This document shows, in pieces, positions 60,381 to 64,000 of a stretch of 64,000 nt of DNA. The first letter of the stretch is position 1; each line of letters starts with the position of its first letter. A program made the position numbers and the translations under genes. The notes under the pieces were generated by a model. The model saw only the letters and a program-made list of their open reading frames with translations. It was not told the origin of the DNA and made no database searches. The stretch lies in NCBI RefSeq assembly GCF_000004075.3, contig NC_026661.2, positions 20,054,307 to 20,118,306 of the forward strand, read 5' to 3'. This DNA is from Cucumis sativus (lineage: Eukaryota > Streptophyta > Magnoliopsida > Cucurbitales > Cucurbitaceae).

Positions 60381-60495
60381 ATTTTGTTAAACGTTGGGCT
60401 GTCTAAGGCCCCATTCATTCCTTAAAGAAGAAGCCCATCAGGCCCACAAACAATTTCCCGATAGGTCGATCGGGGTAGCCATAGCCACAGATCGA

Positions 60496-60732
60496 ATGGC
60501 TTATCTTCTTCTCCGCCACTCACTGTCTCATTTCTGCTTATACAATCCCCACAACAATGTCTTCTTTACCTCAACTGGTTATTTTCCTTCTCTGCCATGG
60601 CCGCCGCAATTTCCTTTACAATCTCTAACCCTTCTCTCTGTTCTCAACTCTCTAAACCCGTTTCTAGATTTGGGGCTCGCCGTCTCAGAATCATGGCTGC
60701 GGCTACCGAAACTAAGGTGGTGCCTGCCGTGA
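60496..60732 (+). other. Out-of-frame upstream ORF overlapping the plastid-protein start
   Basis: ATG 60496 opens 78 codons that run past the main ATG (60597) in another frame. A further upstream ATG at 60557 gives 23 codons ending at 60628, also overlapping. They matter only if transcription starts upstream of them. The main ATG has the stronger context (GCCATGG). Probably not a conserved protein. Confidence 0.3.
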
Positions 60733-63345
60733 TTGTCGGAAGTGGCCGCGTTGGGAGGGCGCTGTTGGATATGGGAAACGGTGAAGATGTTTTGGTGAAG
60801 AGAGGCGAGTCGGTGCCACTTGATTTTTCGGGTCCCATTCTTGTGTGTACAAGGAATGATGATCTCGAGGCTGTTCTTGAAGCTACTCCTCGATCGAGAT
60901 GGAACGGTACGATCGCTGAATTGTGTCTACTGTCTTGTTTTTTTTTTTCTATCTTAATGGGATTGGAGTCTTTATAATTGATATGGCGACATTATGCTTC
61001 AGTTCCATTCGGTTTAGGAGTATTTTAGACCGATGAAATTAAGTTTATAAAATCTACTTATACTCACAAAAATGTTTCCATGTTGTGCTAATTGCTATCT
61101 TTTCAAAAGGAAAAAACCGAAGTCAAAATTGGAAACTAAGCTCAGTAACCATTCCATTTGATGTTTTTGGTTTTTGAAAATTAGGTCCATATCCTTCTAA
61201 TTTCTTACTCGGATTTGCATATATTTACTTGAATTCCAAAAGCAAAAAATAAGTTTTAAAAGCTACTCATGTTTTAGAATTTGGGTTGGTTTTTGAAAAC
61301 AATAGCAACAAGTAGATGGAAAAGCAAGAAATTTATAGGTCGTCAAGTGGTTGCCTTGTGGGCTTGAAAAAAGAGTTTTCAAAAACATGTTTTTAGAATT
61401 ATTTCAATAACGTTAATCTTAAAATGAAAGCGTGGGCTTTAATTTTTGGTTTTGGTTGGAAATTTTAGCATCTTGTTCGTTTGGAAGTTTTTCATTGCCT
61501 AGCCTATGAACTCAGATTCTGCTTAAGGGCACAGTGGTTATGATATCACTCATCAGACTACCGAATATTTTCAAATCCTACAACTTCATTTCCTTTCCAA
61601 TTGATATTAATAAGTCACACATGGACTTTTGAATCATTTTAATATTTAAACGTACCTGAGAGAAGCTTTCATACCCTATACTATCAACTTCGGGATAGTG
61701 GTACTTCAACATTTCTCATACATAATTTGGATTTAGGAAGACATAAGGTATTTTTATTTGGAAAATGTCATCATATAATGGCTCGTGCTCTGTTTTTTCT
61801 TGGCAATGGATATTGACAATCTAGCAGATTTGGTTTTTTTCCAGAATGGAATGCTGGACCCTTGGTATGAAAGCAAAGGTCTAAAGGATGCTAATCAAGT
61901 GTTAGCATATTTTGCTATCTCAAAGCTCGGAGAGGCTCCAGTGGATGGAATAACAGATACCAATCCTGAAGGACTGACAGCAGCGTACGGAAAATGGGCA
62001 TCTGCCGTAGCAGGAAGGCTCAGTGCTGCAGGCCTCTCCTGTAAGGTAAATCCATAAAACAAATGTGCCTCTCTTATGTTGTAAACTTCAAATTGTCTTG
62101 GCAGCTTCTTTCTCTGCTGTACTGTACGTGCATTTGTGCAAGTGGTGTAAGATTGAAGTTAACCTGGGCTGTTTCAATCTTTTCAGTTTTGATTCATTTT
62201 GGAAACTTATGCTTTGTTTGAAACATAAACGATGAACTGTTTCATGAGTATTCTTTCGAAAAATCTATTGGAAGGTCTTGAATTTGTCATCTGTTATGTG
62301 ACCGATTAAGAAATTGTTGAAATGTCTCGCATTTGTACTTATGTTATTTACGATTTTGATCCTAAGATTTAGAGAGGTATGTTATATCAATTATCTAATT
62401 TTACTGGCATTTGAATCTTCTCTCCACACGGTTAGTGAGTCATATAAATCTGTATTGATTTCTCTATGATTTATTTTCTATGTTTCCTTGATTGTTGATC
62501 TTTTAATAGAAATACTTTCTTTATAATTTTTTTATTCAATGTAGGCATTAACTTTGAAGGTTTTGTTCTAGGTTCTTGGTAAGGAAGCTTTTGAGAAACA
62601 AATGTTGGAGAAACTGATTTGGATTTCTGCATTTATGCTTGTTGGAGCACGTCATCCAGGTGCCACAGTGGGTGCTGTGGAGAAGGATTATCGCTCTGAA
62701 GTAAGAATCCTTTCTTCGCATATGACTACAAATTTTCTTCAATTATGTCTATTTAGTTCAATGCAAAAGGTCTTCCTTGGTCTATACGTTCAAATTCCCA
62801 ACTTGTAAAGTGATATTGAATGATTTTTCCATCAGATGGAGTGCTTATTAACTTGCAAATTCTTTTATTCTTTTTGCAACAAAGGATTACTCAATTATCT
62901 GCAGTCTCTTACAACAGTTTCCATTACTGAAATGTTGAACACCCTAAACGGATATCTTCAGTTAAAGTGGGTATGAAATGATCAATCTAATCCATATTTA
63001 TAACTGCAGGTTTCTAGTCTCATTGCAGAACTCGCATCTGCAGCTGCAGCTGAAAGGCAGTTGGTGTTCGAAGAAGGTATAGAGGAAAGATTATGTGCGT
63101 ATTCTCGGGCTGTTGCTCACTTCCCTACTGCAGTAAAAGAGGTAAATTAGAATCGAAAAGGAGCTATTGGAGCTTCTGAATATCACCATTATTTCCCTTT
63201 TTTTAGGCTAACAATTCTTTTATATCCACAGTTCAAGTGGCGAAACGGGTGGTTCTATTCTCTGTCAGAAAAAGCTATTGCTGCAGGAAAACCTGACCCC
63301 TGCCCCCTCCATACTGCATGGCTTAAGGAGCTGAAGGTTGTCTAG
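60597..63345 (+). CDS. Plastid-type protein of unknown function, At1g16080-like (300 residues)
   Basis: Exons 60597-60906, 61828-62045, 62572-62700, 63010-63141 and 63232-63345 join in frame. The first 30 or so residues (MAAAISFTISNPSLCSQLSK) are Ser/Ala-rich with basic residues, like a chloroplast transit peptide. A Rossmann-like glycine motif VIVGSGRVGRALLD follows near residues 45-58. Later landmarks are DLVFFQNGMLDPWYES, EKLIWISAFMLVGARHPGAT and AAAAERQLVFEEGIEERL, ending LHTAWLKELKVV. I recall this protein as Arabidopsis At1g16080, found in the chloroplast stroma without an assigned reaction. The glycine motif suggests NAD(P) or similar nucleotide binding, and a ketopantoate-reductase-like fold is possible but unproven. 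A second in-frame Met at residue 33 could start a cytosolic form. The first intron is 921 bp. The gene lies divergent from the tubby-like gene. Confidence 0.9.
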
Positions 63346-64000
63346 GAATGACCCTGCATTGCCATTAAGTGGATTTCCTGTTTCACAACCGTTGGCTAAT
63401 TCAAGTGAAAACCTTGTCTTCCTTTGAGAAGTAGATTTTGTACCTATATTCATCATAATCTAGAAATCTCCTCTTTCTGCTGGTGATAGAGGAATTATCA
63501 TCTGGCCCATCCTGAATTTATTGACAGAAAAATGGATCGATAATGCTTTGAGATTAAAGGAATGAAAAATAAAAAAGGAAACTTCAAATTTAAGTAACCA
63601 CCAGCATTAGCATTAGAGCATGTGGAGGAATATTGTAACACTATTGTGAAGAAATATGGAGATCGACATACATCTAAATTTAAAATACCGAGGTTAAAGT
63701 ACTTCCTATTTAAAGGCCCTCCACTTCTACTTCAGTTTTTTTAAATATCAACAAAAAAAATTAATAGATAAAAGAAGAAGAAGAATTTGTATGGTGAAAT
63801 AAATTAGAACCAGGCCTGTCTGTATGGCTTGGATTTAATCTCAATAAAACCCTGTGATGTGCATCAAAAGCAAATAAATAAAGCTCTGTGATAGACAATG
63901 GAAATATCAAAGCATTTTATTTGAAAATATAGTTGCTCCTCAAAGATGGGAGATTACATCCAAGCAATAATACTCCAATTGCTACCTGATGGACAATGGA
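63346..64000. other. 3' flank of the plastid-protein gene
   Basis: The first 200 bases are probably 3' UTR. Beyond that I see no coding region; GC content is moderate and the last 200 bases could be the 3' UTR of a neighbour outside the window. Confidence 0.4.

Overview
The window is plant nuclear DNA: AT-rich non-coding sequence with islands of multi-exon genes whose GT-AG introns I could join in frame by eye. The protein families (Rubisco activase-like, WRI3/WRI4-type AP2 factor, tubby-like protein, RING-H2, nepenthesin-like protease) are those of a eudicot. A recurrent short inverted-repeat element resembles ones I associate with cucurbit genomes, so Cucurbitaceae (Cucumis-like) is my best guess. 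That is inference, not proof.

Layout, left to right. The 3' end of a Rubisco activase-like gene (+, 1-1769) is followed by about 10 kb with no convincing gene; this stretch holds an 865-bp MITE-like element (3911-4775), a degenerate repeat tract (about 8570-9005) and a promoter-like G-box island (about 9650-9950). A two-exon gene for a 93-residue protein of unknown function lies at 12153-14127 (+). Two nearly identical MAPKKK-like kinase genes stand head to head (15644-16875 - and 18394-19633 +). A RING-H2 protein (22224-25946 +) and an HDR1-like coiled-coil protein (27484-31541 +) follow. After more AT-rich DNA with a G-box/GC island near 33.4 kb comes a two-exon secreted aspartic protease (36245-38956 +). 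About 7 kb then carries CACTA-type transposon remnants and an old half-kilobase duplication. The right end holds an eight-exon WRI3/WRI4-like AP2 factor with a 9-nt micro-exon (46302-51713 +), a nine-exon TLP8-like tubby protein (54074-57618 -) and a five-exon plastid-type protein resembling At1g16080 (60597-63345 +).

The genes do not form a pathway or operon; each has its own promoter. Two arrangements matter. The kinase pair is a recent inverted duplication whose arms include the intron and reach into the 5' leaders. The last three genes match, from memory, the Arabidopsis neighbours At1g16060, At1g16070 and At1g16080, so this looks like a conserved syntenic block. Short direct tandem duplications (41, 63, 87, 110, about 233 and about 500 bp) recur in introns and intergenic DNA; one copies a splice donor of the HDR1-like gene.

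I found no clear tRNA or rRNA gene, CRISPR array, complete LTR retrotransposon or bacterial-type system. All exon models come from reading splice signals, reading frame and remembered family similarity, not from transcripts or database searches.
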